This document shows positions 16,339 through 24,887 of a stretch of 64,000 nt of DNA, piece by piece. The DNA lies in contig NZ_KQ948994.1 of assembly GCF_001514265.1 (NCBI RefSeq), positions 186,001 through 250,000 of the forward strand. Direction: 5' to 3'. Within the stretch, counting starts at the first letter, position 1. Each line of letters opens with the position of its first letter. The position numbers were made by a program, and so were the translations under genes. The stretch comes from Streptomyces resistomycificus (GTDB lineage: Bacteria > Actinomycetota > Actinomycetes > Streptomycetales > Streptomycetaceae). The notes beneath the pieces are model-generated. The model made no database searches, was not told the origin of the DNA, and worked only from the letters and a program-made list of their open reading frames with translations.

Positions 16339-17065
16339 ACTGGTTCCTCAACTCCTCGACCGTTGTAGGGCGATCAGCGTCTTCTCGCGTCGGACGGTTC
16401 TACCCACGTCACAGCGGGGCGCCCGGCTCCTGCTCGTCGTACCGGGTCGCCGTCCGGGCCCCCGGCTGGCGAGGTTCGGTGCTCTGGCGGGACGGATGTG
16501 CTGGCGGGCCTCCTGGCCACAGAGACCGGGCGCTCGACCTACTGCGACGACCTGGAAGGCGAGGGCGTCGAGTTTCTCCGCAGGCGCTCCGGGATGGCGT
16601 GACTGCGCTCAGTCAGCCTGGCCCGGCCCGCTGGAACGCCACAGGTTCTCAGGCCCGGCGCCAGGTGCTCAGGCGCGATGCCGAGCGCCGTGCCCCCTCG
16701 GCGTGCAGGTGACTGCTCTCGCCAGTGCGGTGCGGCGCGTAGGGCCGCGGGACGGTCAGGTGGGTCAGGTAGGTCGATGGCCTTGATGAGGGCTGCCCGC
16801 ACGGGTGCACGGGCGGCCCCGGCCCACACAGGGGGCGCGTGGGTTGGGGGCCGCCCGAGCCGTCGGCGGGGGGAGTGCCGTCGGCTGGGATCGAGTCTCG
16901 ACCTGCGGAAAATTGGTCAGTAGCCCCGCACGGGTACTGAAAAACCGGAGCAGCCTCTGTTCGTGCGAGGAATCGGCCGTTCAGCCGGTGTGTGCGGGCC
17001 GCCGCGTCGCGGATGGTGGCCTTTCGGCTGATCCCGCTGTGTCGACGCGAGGTTAGGGTCGCGCC
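16339..17065. other. 727 bp without an intact gene
   Basis: No frame here has both a start signal and good codon use. A short plus-strand segment (about 16490-16602, ending TGA) reads TDVLAGLLATETGRSTYCDD and then EGEGVEFLRRR, which looks like the tail of a real protein, so the stretch may contain a decayed gene. The last bases hold TAGGGT (17054-17059), the -10 of the kinase gene. Confidence 0.4.
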
Positions 17066-18274
17066 GTGGATCTCCTGAGCAGCGTGCGCGCCTTCGGCCT
17101 GTCTCCCGGACCGGACGGCCGTCGGCGGGGCCTCCCGAAGGCGTTCGGTGTCGCTCTCCTGTTGCCAGCGGCAGCTGTCGACCTGCTGTGGGCCGGCGTC
17201 GAGGGTGGTTCGTGGTGGCCTCAGCTGGTGGTGCTGCCGATCGGTCTGGCGGCGCTCCTGTGGCCCGCAGCCCGACGGCCGCAGTGGCTCACCGTGCCGG
17301 TGCGCACCGGCGTGCCCGCGTTCCTCTCCGGTGCCGTGACGGCGGCCGTGTACCTGTGGGGCAGGGAGGCGGTGGCCGGACCCGGTGAGCTCGCGGTCCT
17401 GCTCTGCCTGCTTGTGATCGCGGTGCGGGACTGCCCCGTGCGGTGGGCGGTGATGTGCGGTGTCGTGGGCGGTGTGGCGCTTCTGGCGCTGCCCTACAGG
17501 TGGGCACCCGGCGACCCGTCGGTCAACCCGTTGGGAATGCTGTGGCCGGCCGGAGCGGCCGCCGGCCTCGCCGGCTACCTGCGTGCGCTGGACCACCGTC
17601 GCCGCGTGGCGATCACCGAGACCCAGCGGTCCGAACGCCTGGCCATGGCGGCCGACCTGCACGACTTCGTGGCTCATCACGTCACAGGGATCCTGGTGCA
17701 GACGCAGGTGGCCCAGCAGTTGGCCATGACGGACCCGGAGCGTCTGAGCGGGATCCTGAAGGATGTCGAGCGCGCCGCAACCGAGGCGCTGACCTCCATG
17801 CGTCGCACTGTCGCTCTCGTGCGCGAGGCCACTGAGGCCGGGAGCATCGACCATGGCCCGAGGGGCGATCTCGCCGCCCTGCCCCAGCTGGTGGAGGGCT
17901 TCGGCGGGCCCGTCGGTCCCAAGGCCACGCTGCGCCGCGACCCCGCGGTGCCGGACCAGCTGCCCCACGAGGTGCAGGCCGCCGCCTACCGGGTCGTCCA
18001 GGAAGCGCTGACCAACGTGCGGCGTCACGCCGCCGACGCCACCGAGGTGACGGTCGCTCTGGCCTACGACGGCCGCGCGCTGGAGGTGACGGTGCGCGAC
18101 GACGGCCGTGGCGGCACCCGGTTGCCACCTGCCGCACGCGGCGGCGGCTTCGGCCTGGTCGGGCTGACCGAGCGCGTCACCGCGCTCGGCGGCGAACTCC
18201 GTACGGGACCCCGCTCCGACTGCCGGGGCTGGGACATCACGGCGATCCTGCCGGTGGGGAAGACGTTGTCGTGA
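17066..18274 (+). CDS. NarL-type sensor histidine kinase
   Basis: 402 residues. Four or five hydrophobic segments in the first 175 residues form a membrane sensor without a large outer domain. The HisKA_3 dimerisation helix (ERLAMAADLHDFVAHHVTGILVQTQ) carries the phospho-accepting His199. The HATPase domain has an N box (VVQEALTNVRRHA), DDGRGG, GFGLVGLTERV and a normal C terminus. The GTG start is 6 bases past TAGGGT (17054-17059) with no ribosome site, so the mRNA is probably leaderless. The partner is the response regulator at 18738, but a 463-bp gap separates them, where most pairs overlap or nearly do. Confidence 0.88.
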   Translation: MDLLSSVRAFGLSPGPDGRRRGLPKAFGVALLLPAAAVDLLWAGVEGGSWWPQLVVLPIGLAALLWPAARRPQWLTVPVRTGVPAFLSGAVTAAVYLWGREAVAGPGELAVLLCLLVIAVRDCPVRWAVMCGVVGGVALLALPYRWAPGDPSVNPLGMLWPAGAAAGLAGYLRALDHRRRVAITETQRSERLAMAADLHDFVAHHVTGILVQTQVAQQLAMTDPERLSGILKDVERAATEALTSMRRTVALVREATEAGSIDHGPRGDLAALPQLVEGFGGPVGPKATLRRDPAVPDQLPHEVQAAAYRVVQEALTNVRRHAADATEVTVALAYDGRALEVTVRDDGRGGTRLPPAARGGGFGLVGLTERVTALGGELRTGPRSDCRGWDITAILPVGKTLS

Positions 18275-18737
18275 CCGCCCGCCTCGGCCCGACGGCGGCA
18301 CGCCGCAGACGGCGGCAGGGCGGCCGCTCCTTGCTGTGACCGTTGTCGTGTGAAGGCGACCAGCGCGCGGCGGCGCAGCCCCTGCGGGCCTGCCTCCGGC
18401 CGGGCGGGAGCCTCCGACTCGGTGAGCGGACTCCTCCGCCTGGCGTTCCCCGTCGTACGCGCGGCGCATGCCGTGCCGCTCGCGTCGACGGAACCGCCGG
18501 GGCCCTGTCAGCGGGACCCTGACGCTCCTCCATCCACCGTTCGGCCGAGGGCCCGCCCCTGCGAGCCGATCGTTTGTGGCCGTTCGACCGAGGCGGCGGT
18601 CCCCTCGCGAGGAAAGAGTGGAGCCCTGTCCACGTGCCCGACCGTATGCGTACGGCGACGGCGGTTCACGCATGCCTCCGCCCTCTCGCGGCCCGGCCGC
18701 GTGGGCTCTTCAGATGACCGGAACAGGGGAGATGAGC
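18275..18737 (+). other. 463-bp gap within a two-component pair
   Basis: No gene can be supported. CCGTA-TGCG-TACGG (about 18640-18655) is a short inverted repeat. AGGGGA (18725-18730) is the ribosome site of the regulator. The gap implies a separate promoter for the regulator or a lost small gene. Confidence 0.4.
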
Positions 18738-19433
18738 ATGGTGATCCGGGTGGTCGTCGTGGACGACCAGGACATGGTGCGTTCGGGGTTCGCGGCGTTG
18801 CTGTCGGCGCAGAGCGACATCGACGTCGTGGGGGAGGCGCCCAACGGCCGGCTCGGCGTCGAGGTCAGCCGCAGTACCCATCCCGACGTGGTGCTGATGG
18901 ACGTACGCATGCCGGAGATGGACGGGCTGGAGGCGTCACGGCAGCTGCTCGATCCGCCGCCCGGTGTGGTGCACCGCCCCAAGGTGCTCATGCTCACCAC
19001 CTTCGACATCGACGACTACGTCTACGCGGCCCTGCACGCCGGGGCCAGCGGTTTCCTGCTCAAGGACGCCCCGGTCGCCGAACTCGTGCAGGCGGTACGG
19101 GTGATCGCGGCCGGTGAGGCGCTGCTCGCCCCGTCCGTCACCCGACGCCTCATCGAGGACGTGGCACGGCGCCGCCCCGCCCAGCGCCGGGACGCGCGCG
19201 TGCGGCTGAACGGTCTCACGCCTCGTGAGACAGAGGTTCTCGTGCTCGTCGCGCAGGGCCTGTCGAACGCGGAGATCGCCGCGAGGCTGGTGGTGGCCGA
19301 GCAGACCGTCAAGACCCACATGAGCCGGCTGCTCGCCAAGCTCGGTGCCCGCGACCGGGCGCAACTCGTCGTGCTGGCGTACGAGTCGGGGCTGGTCACC
19401 CCGGAGAGGCCCCACCCGGCCTCGCGCACGTAG
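18738..19433 (+). CDS. NarL/LuxR-family response regulator
   Basis: 231 residues. Receiver domain (2-125) with acidic pair D9/D10, phospho-acceptor D55 in VLMDVRMPEMDG, and the conserved lysine in GFLLKDAP. A LuxR-type helix-turn-helix (about 160-220) reads LTPRETEVLVLVAQGLSNAEIAARL and VKTHMSRLLAKLGARDRAQL. The ATG at 18738 is chosen because AGGGGA sits 7 bases before it; the ATG two codons earlier is too close. It should be phosphorylated by the kinase at 17066. CACC-N2-GGTG palindromes directly after this gene, before the methyltransferase, are possible targets. Confidence 0.9.
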   Translation: MVIRVVVVDDQDMVRSGFAALLSAQSDIDVVGEAPNGRLGVEVSRSTHPDVVLMDVRMPEMDGLEASRQLLDPPPGVVHRPKVLMLTTFDIDDYVYAALHAGASGFLLKDAPVAELVQAVRVIAAGEALLAPSVTRRLIEDVARRRPAQRRDARVRLNGLTPRETEVLVLVAQGLSNAEIAARLVVAEQTVKTHMSRLLAKLGARDRAQLVVLAYESGLVTPERPHPASRT

Positions 19434-19494
19434 CACCCCGGTGTGACACCGGATTTGGCACCTGGGTGTGACGTGCCGTGCCCCGTCCGGGCTT
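19433..19494 (+). promoter_or_regulatory. Two CACC-N2-GGTG operators before the methyltransferase
   Basis: Two 15-bp direct copies, GCACCCCGGTGTGAC (19433-19447) and GCACCTGGGTGTGAC (19458-19472), differ only at the two central bases, and each contains the palindrome CACC-N2-GGTG. They are 25 bp apart. The first also lies in a 7-1-7 palindrome (19438-19452). A TAGCGT -10 box follows at 19495-19500. The spacing suits a dimeric regulator such as the neighbouring NarL-type protein. Confidence 0.5.
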
Positions 19495-19538
19495 TAGCGT
19501 CACCGCGCCCTGACCAACCGGTTTCGCACGGAGCGCTC

Positions 19539-20237
19539 ATGCACCAGATCATCGACATCGACCACATCGTCCGGCTCTACCGCACGTACGCCCACGATCT
19601 CGACCGCGTCCGCGAGCAGCAGCGGGAGCTGCTCGCGCCGCCGACCTCGCTGAAGGCCCAACTCGACGACATCGAGGCGGAGATCACCTACCTCCTGCTG
19701 CGCGAGGCCCGCCCGGAGACGGTGGTGGAGATCGGCACCTTCCACGGCTGGTCCACCACCTGGATCCTCCAGGCACTGAAGGACAACGGCACCGGCCACC
19801 TCTACTCGTACGACATCGTGGACCACGTCGCGCGCAACGTACCGGAGCGGCTCTCCACCGGCCGCTGGACGTTCACGCAGGGCGACGCGCGGGAGAACCT
19901 GGAGAAGATCCCGGACACCGCGGACTTCCTGTTCATCGACGCGGCGCACTCCGCGAGCTTCGCCCGCTGGTACATACGCGAGCTGTTCCCGCGCATGAGG
20001 CCGGGCATCCCGGTGTGCGTCCACGACGTCTTCCACGGCCGCAGGCCGCTGCCGTTCACCGAGGGCGCGGTCGTCCTGCGCTGGCTCGCCGAACAGGAGA
20101 ACACCTGCTTCACCGCCTCCCGGGCGCACGCCCCCGAGATCCACCACCGTCTGAACGACGTCAAGCGGAGCCTCGCTCTGGGCCATGCCCTCCGCGACAG
20201 CAGGGACAACCCCATGATCTTCTTCACCCTGCGCTGA
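19539..20237 (+). CDS. Class I SAM-dependent methyltransferase
   Basis: 232 residues. The SAM motif VVEIGTFHGWSTTWILQALK (about 65-85) is followed by LYSYDIVDH, FTQGDAREN, and the metal/catalytic-type loop DFLFIDAAHSASFARWYI. This order is that of the Methyltransf_24 group, which includes O-methyltransferases and sugar methyltransferases of secondary metabolism. GGAG lies 5 bases before the ATG at 19539. A longer in-frame start at 19443 would lie inside the operator repeats and is rejected. The substrate is unknown. Confidence 0.82.
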   Translation: MHQIIDIDHIVRLYRTYAHDLDRVREQQRELLAPPTSLKAQLDDIEAEITYLLLREARPETVVEIGTFHGWSTTWILQALKDNGTGHLYSYDIVDHVARNVPERLSTGRWTFTQGDARENLEKIPDTADFLFIDAAHSASFARWYIRELFPRMRPGIPVCVHDVFHGRRPLPFTEGAVVLRWLAEQENTCFTASRAHAPEIHHRLNDVKRSLALGHALRDSRDNPMIFFTLR

Positions 20238-20327
20238 AGCTGTCGTACGGAGCGCACCGCCGCATGGCCGGCGGGCAGGGCCTACGCCCTCCCGCCGCCG
20301 GACGGAGAGCTCGGATTCCCGGGCTGC

Positions 20328-20960
20328 TCAGCCCAGTTCGGCCAGTCGCCGTACGGCTGGGGCGGCGAAGGTCTCCATCCACCGAGACGTGGCGTCCAGG
20401 TGCGGCGAGATGATGACCGTGTCGATGCCGAGCTTGCCGTACGGCTCGACGTCATGGGTGAAGGCGTCCAGGTCCTCCCGGGTGGCGGCCGATCCCGAGT
20501 ACGTGATGGTGCGGCGGATGGTGTCGTGGTCGCGGTCCGTCTCGTCGCAGTGGGCGCGCAGCACGTCCGGCTTGTGCGCGACCTCCTCGGGCGAGGTGGC
20601 GAACAGGTTGCACGCGTCGGCGTACCGGGCGACGAGCCGCAGCGTCTTCCTCTCGCCCCCGCTGCCGATCATGATCTCCGGATGCGGAGCGCTCACCGGC
20701 GGCGGCACGCACAGGGTTTCGGCCAGCTGGTAGTAACGGCCCTCGAAGGGGCCGTTGTTGTCCGGGTCCCCCATCTGCCGGCAGATCCGCAGGGCCTCCT
20801 CCAGCCGTTCGAAACGCTCCGCGAGCGGCGGACAGGGCACGCCCAGGCCATGGTGCTCGCGGTCGCCACGCCGCTCCGATGCGCGACGCTTGCGCGCCGG
20901 TCATGTGCGTCGTGCCGCGCAGACCTGGTCCTGTCGTGGGCGACCGGTCGTGTCCAGCGC
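20328..20960 (-). pseudogene. Broken F420-type LLM oxidoreductase
   Basis: The frame 20328-20865 encodes the C-terminal half of a luciferase-like, F420-dependent oxidoreductase: REHHGLGVPCPPLAERFERL, then EALRICRQMGDP, PEIMIGSGGERKTLRLVARYAD and LDAFTHDVEPYGKLGIDTVII. The expected GAAW motif just before this is found in another frame, so there is a frameshift near 20865. Further upstream PSIRLAALDTTGR appears in yet another frame and then decays. The first half of the protein (about 100 residues) is missing. The GTG at 20840 could restart translation but would give a truncated barrel. Confidence 0.7.
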
Positions 20961-21089
20961 CGCCAACCGGATCGAGGGCAGGTTCCCGAGGGCCGCACAG
21001 GGGCATTCGTCTCGTCCCGCTCACCGAGGGCGCTGTCCGGCGCACCGGCCCGCCACGCGGTGGTCAAGTCGCCCCGTCCTCGTTCCCGT

Positions 21090-21287
21090 TGGCCGGCCGG
21101 TGTCCCAGAGCGACTCTCCCTGGACCTCCATGACGAGGGTGCCCGAACCGTTGGTGAGGGTGCCTCTGCTGCGGACGACTGCGGTGCCGTCGTCTCGGGG
21201 CCGGACCTCCATGATCTCCATCGCGCCGTGCAGCACGTCCCCGGGCCGGACCGGCGCCCGCATACGCAGCGAACTGATCTCCCGGCC
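21090..21287 (-). pseudogene. MaoC-type dehydratase fragment
   Basis: The minus frame reads GREISSLRMRAPVRPGDVLHG and continues to GSGTLVMEVQGESLW. This is the C-terminal part of a MaoC/hot-dog hydratase (the PVRPGD loop is typical). No start, no N-terminal half and no catalytic Asp/His segment are present. It stops abruptly at about 21287, where a fragment of a different gene on the other strand begins. Confidence 0.55.
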
Positions 21288-21289
21288 GG

Positions 21290-21643
21290 CTGGCCAAGCC
21301 GCAGCTGACCGTGCACACCACGGGCGACGGCCTCATCCCGGTACAGGCGGAGAGCGCCTATCGTCGCGCCGTCAGCGCTGCGGGCGCCGCACCCCTGCTG
21401 CGGCAGGCCTTCGTCGAGAACGCCGGCCACTGCACGTTCAGCGCAGGCGAAGGGGTGGCCGCTCTGCACGCCCTGGAGACCCGCATCGCCACGCGCCATT
21501 GGCGGGGAGCCGACCCTGCCAACCTCAACGCCCGTGCCGCGGAGGCCGATCCGTCCGGGGCGGCACGTTACGCGACCTACCGGCCCGCGCAGTACCCACG
21601 CCCTTACGACCTGGCCCACCCCGCCGACCGCCACCGGCCCTGA
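21290..21643 (+). pseudogene. C-terminal fragment of an alpha/beta hydrolase
   Basis: From 21290 the plus strand reads LAKPQLTVHTTGDGLIPVQA, then FVENAGHCTFSAGEGVAAL, to a stop at 21643. In alpha/beta hydrolases the strand before GDGLIPV holds the acid and NAGHC holds the catalytic His, so this is the last third of such an enzyme. The nucleophile half is absent. The reading frame is still open, so the loss may be recent. Confidence 0.6.
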
Positions 21644-21745
21644 CGCCACACCACGCCACCCACGCGCCCGCCGTACCCGCGAGGGCGACTGCCGCCTGGC
21701 AGTTGCTCATGGAGCCGGCACCAGCGGCCGCTACGCTGCTGTCTC

Positions 21746-22726
21746 GTGCAGCAGACGCGTCTCGACACTGCTCGGATCCGGGCGGCCCGCCGGGTGATCG
21801 ACCCGGTCTTTCTCGACACTCCGATGTACCGCTGCGAGGCGCTGGAACCCGGCCTCGGGTGCACGGTGAGCATCAAGCTCGAAACGGCGAACCCGGTCCG
21901 CAGTTTCAAGGCCCGCGGCACCGAGCTGGTCGCCGGCATGCTCGCCGGGCATGCCTCGCGAGCCGTGGTGTGCGCGAGCGCGGGCAACCTCGGCCAAGCC
22001 CTCGCGTGGTCCGGTCGCGGCCGGGGGCTCGACGTCACCGTCGTCGCATCCCGCTTCGCGACGCGGGCCAAGCTCGATCGCATCCGCGCATGGGGCGCCG
22101 GGTTGGAGCTGGTGGACGGCGACCACGAGATGGCTCGTGAGCGGGCGGCGGCCATCGCACGGTGTGACGGCATCCGGCTGGTCGAGGACAGCCTGGACAT
22201 CGAGACCTGCGAGGGCGCGGCGACCATCGGCCTGGAACTGGTGGACACCGAGCCGTCGTTCGACACCGTCCTGATCGCTCTCGGCGGTGGGGCGCTGGCC
22301 ACCGGCGTGGGGCATGTCATGAAGGCACTGGCACCCGCAGTGGAGGTGATCTGCGTCCAGCCGCTGGGCGCACCGGCACTGACGCACTCGTGGCGTGGAC
22401 GACGTGTCGTCACCACCGACTCGACCGACACCATCGCTGACGGCGTCGCGGGGCGGCGTCCCATCCCGGCCGTTTTGGACGACCTCCTCCTGGTCGCCGA
22501 CGACGCCGTCCTGGTCCAGGAGGCGTCGATCATCGCCGGAATGCGGATGCTCCTTGACCACGCCGGCCTGGTCGTCGAACCCTCGGCCGCGCTCGGCATC
22601 GCGGCGATCCTCGAAGACCGAGACCGCTTCGCCGGCCGACATGTCGTCACCATCGTGTGCGGCAGCAACGTCGACGTGGACGCCTACCATCGCTGGGTAG
22701 GCGCGGCTCCCCTCCACACGCCCTGA
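21746..22726 (+). CDS. PLP-dependent threonine/serine dehydratase family enzyme
   Basis: 326 residues. Fold-type II PLP enzyme, probably deaminating a hydroxy amino acid to a keto acid. NPVRSFKARG contains the PLP lysine K55; CASAGNLGQALAW is the substrate loop; LIALGGGALATGVGH binds the PLP phosphate; VEPSAALGIAAIL and IVCGSNVDV complete the family set. There is no C-terminal ACT domain, so it is the short, probably unregulated catabolic form. The GTG start follows TACGCT (21732-21737) by 8 bases and has no ribosome site, so it may be leaderless. Confidence 0.85.
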   Translation: MQQTRLDTARIRAARRVIDPVFLDTPMYRCEALEPGLGCTVSIKLETANPVRSFKARGTELVAGMLAGHASRAVVCASAGNLGQALAWSGRGRGLDVTVVASRFATRAKLDRIRAWGAGLELVDGDHEMARERAAAIARCDGIRLVEDSLDIETCEGAATIGLELVDTEPSFDTVLIALGGGALATGVGHVMKALAPAVEVICVQPLGAPALTHSWRGRRVVTTDSTDTIADGVAGRRPIPAVLDDLLLVADDAVLVQEASIIAGMRMLLDHAGLVVEPSAALGIAAILEDRDRFAGRHVVTIVCGSNVDVDAYHRWVGAAPLHTP

Positions 22727-22785
22727 CTCACACCGGCAGCCCGGAACTGGGCGAAGTCGCTCGCCAGCCGCTCGTCAGCCGCTTT

Positions 22786-23211
22786 TCAGCCGCCCGCCGC
22801 CTGGGTCACCTCCGCGGGGTCCACCCCGGTCAGTTCGACGACGCGGTGCGGCGGCACGCCGGCGGCCAGCGCGCGACCGATCAGGCCGTCCCGGCCCTCC
22901 GCGCTGTCGCGGTAGGCGAGCAGCTCCTCCTCGACCTGGGCGAGCGGCTCCGGCACCAGCCGGTGGCGGACACGGCTCAGTTCCTCGTCGCTCAACGGGA
23001 CGGGCAGCCGTTCCGCTCCCTCGGGGATGGCCGCTGTCTCCTCCGGCGGCAGCAGACGCAGGTGCGGGGAGGTCGGTGTGCTTCCCTGCGCGTCCAGCCA
23101 CGCGCGTACCGCGGGAGTCTCCATGCACGCGAGATCGTCGACGGCGGCGGGGGTCACGCCGAGCGGCGCGGACGGGTCTTCGAGCAGGAACAGGTAGGCG
23201 TCGTCGGTCAT
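22786..23211 (-). CDS. Hypothetical protein with C-terminal HTH-like segment
   Basis: 141 residues from the ATG at 23211. The N terminus MTDDAYLFLLEDPSAPLGVTP is followed by an acidic, leucine-rich middle and a C-terminal LIGRALAAGVPPHRVVELTGV that has the spacing of a helix-turn-helix. I know of no named family. The open frame reaches a TTG at 23250, but the ATG fits the codon pattern better. It is separated from the phospholipase gene by 163 bp and may be independent. It could be a small regulator, which is inference. Confidence 0.6.
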   Translation of the reverse strand: MTDDAYLFLLEDPSAPLGVTPAAVDDLACMETPAVRAWLDAQGSTPTSPHLRLLPPEETAAIPEGAERLPVPLSDEELSRVRHRLVPEPLAQVEEELLAYRDSAEGRDGLIGRALAAGVPPHRVVELTGVDPAEVTQAAGG

Positions 23212-23374
23212 CCTCGGCTCACTCTCGACAGGGACTGATCGACGTCCCAATACCCCGCCGCGGCCGAATTACCGTCGGCTCACCGGCCCCGAGTCGCCGT
23301 GGTCGGGAACGCGTCAGTCTGTTGGGCGATCACACCCGCGGGCCCCGCGGGCCGACCCTGCGGCGGGCGTCAGC

Positions 23375-24589
23375 TCACAGGAACCGACGGATCGGCTGCA
23401 CGGCCGCTTCCCGAGCTCTCTGCACGACGGAGCGTCTTCTCCAGCGGCCGGGCCGGATGGGTTCGCTCACCGCGAGGTCCGCTTCGAAGTGTTCGTCGAG
23501 GGTGGCGGTGAACTCCTCGTCGAGCACGGCGAGCATGACCTCCTCGTCGTGGTCGAGGGAGCGGCGGTTGAAGTTGGTCGAGCCGATCAGAGCGGCGACA
23601 CGGTCGACGGTGATGACCTTGGCGTGCATCATCGTCGGCTGGTAGTGGTAGATCTTCACGCCGCAGGCGGTGAGTTCCTCGTAGTGGTGCTGGCCGGCCA
23701 CCTGGCAGACACGCTTGTCCGTGTGCGGGCCAGGCAGCAGGATCTCCACCGCGACCCCGCGCCGGGCGGTGGCGCACAGCAGCTCGACGAAGTACGCGTC
23801 CGGCGAGAAGTAGGCGGTGGCCAGGCGGAATCGCTCCTCGGCGGATTCCAGCATGACGCGGATCAGGGTCTGCATGTCCTGCCAGCCGAAGCTCGCAGAG
23901 CCGCGCACCACCTGCACGATCGCGCTGCCCTGCGGGCGGTGCTCGACGAACCGGTCCCGTTCGTCGAAGAGTTCTTCGTGGCATTCGGCCCAGTTCTGCG
24001 CGAAGGCCGCGGCCATTCCGTCCACCGCGGGCCCGCGGACCTCGACGTGCGTGTCGCGCCACTCGTTCTCGTTGCGCGCGTCGCCGCACCATTCCTGGGC
24101 GATGCCCACCCCGCCGGTGAACGCGGTCTCCTCGTCGACGACGAGGACCTTCCGGTGACAGCGGTGGTTCTGTTTGAGCGGTGAGAGGTACAGCGGCTTA
24201 CGGAACCAGGCCACCTGCACTCCGGCCCGCTCCATCGTCTCCAGTTGCTCGGTCTCGATCAGCCGGCTGCCGAACCCGTCCAGCAGCAGCCGCACCCGCA
24301 CACCGGCGCGGGCCCGCTCCGCGAGGGCCTGGGCGAACTCGCGGGCGATGTCCCCCCTCCAGTACACGAACGTCATCATGTCCACCGTGTGCTCGGCACG
24401 GCGGATCGCGTCCAGCATCGCGGCGAAGATCTCATCACCGTTACGCAGCGGGGTGAGCGCGTTGCCTTCGGTCGCCGCGACCCCTATCAGACGCTCCAGA
24501 CGTCGACGTATCCGCGCGACGCGGTACTCGGCGGACGGTGTGCCCGGCACTTCGGGGGTCAGCTCGGGCGGCTCTTGCGTACTGGTCAT
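23375..24589 (-). CDS. Phospholipase D / cardiolipin-synthase-like protein
   Basis: 404 residues. Two HKD motifs are intact: HRKVLVVDEETAFTGG (about residue 145) and MMHAKVITVDRVAALIGSTNFNRRS (about 320). Each supplies the His, Lys and Asp of the active site, which transfers phosphatidyl groups via a phospho-His intermediate. HTVDMMTFVYWRGDIAREFA near 65 is the usual domain start. No clear membrane helices precede the first domain, unlike classical cardiolipin synthases, so it is the ClsB-like soluble or peripheral form. The ATG at 24589 has GGGGGA upstream. An upstream open frame to 24916 is not used. The 298 bp before the malic enzyme gene holds only the divergent promoters. Confidence 0.87.
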   Translation of the reverse strand: MTSTQEPPELTPEVPGTPSAEYRVARIRRRLERLIGVAATEGNALTPLRNGDEIFAAMLDAIRRAEHTVDMMTFVYWRGDIAREFAQALAERARAGVRVRLLLDGFGSRLIETEQLETMERAGVQVAWFRKPLYLSPLKQNHRCHRKVLVVDEETAFTGGVGIAQEWCGDARNENEWRDTHVEVRGPAVDGMAAAFAQNWAECHEELFDERDRFVEHRPQGSAIVQVVRGSASFGWQDMQTLIRVMLESAEERFRLATAYFSPDAYFVELLCATARRGVAVEILLPGPHTDKRVCQVAGQHHYEELTACGVKIYHYQPTMMHAKVITVDRVAALIGSTNFNRRSLDHDEEVMLAVLDEEFTATLDEHFEADLAVSEPIRPGRWRRRSVVQRAREAAVQPIRRFL

Positions 24590-24887
24590 GGCATCCCCCG
24601 GCCGGAACGCGAGGCGGAAACGTGGCAGGCCGCGGTGCCCGGTCCGGCGCGGGCGGAGCAGCCAGCCGACTGTACTCGGTGCCCACGGCCACGGCGCCGC
24701 CGAGCCCGTGCGGCCCCACCGCCCCTGGAACTCCTCGACAGCCGAGGAGTGCGCCGTCGGCGCCCTCGGCGGGGGTGGCTCCTGAAGGTGCAACATCGGG
24801 GACGCCGGCGGCCTGGTGACCGATCCTTTCCTGCGCCTTTCCCATGGCTTGGCGTGAGGGTCACGGCATGCGGGGCACGCGGGAAGC

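Noticed and set aside
16649..18673. Minus-strand open frame of 674 codons
   Set aside because: It lies antisense to the histidine kinase gene and the gaps around it, has no recognisable domain and has the Arg/Gly/Pro-rich composition of a GC-rich shadow frame.
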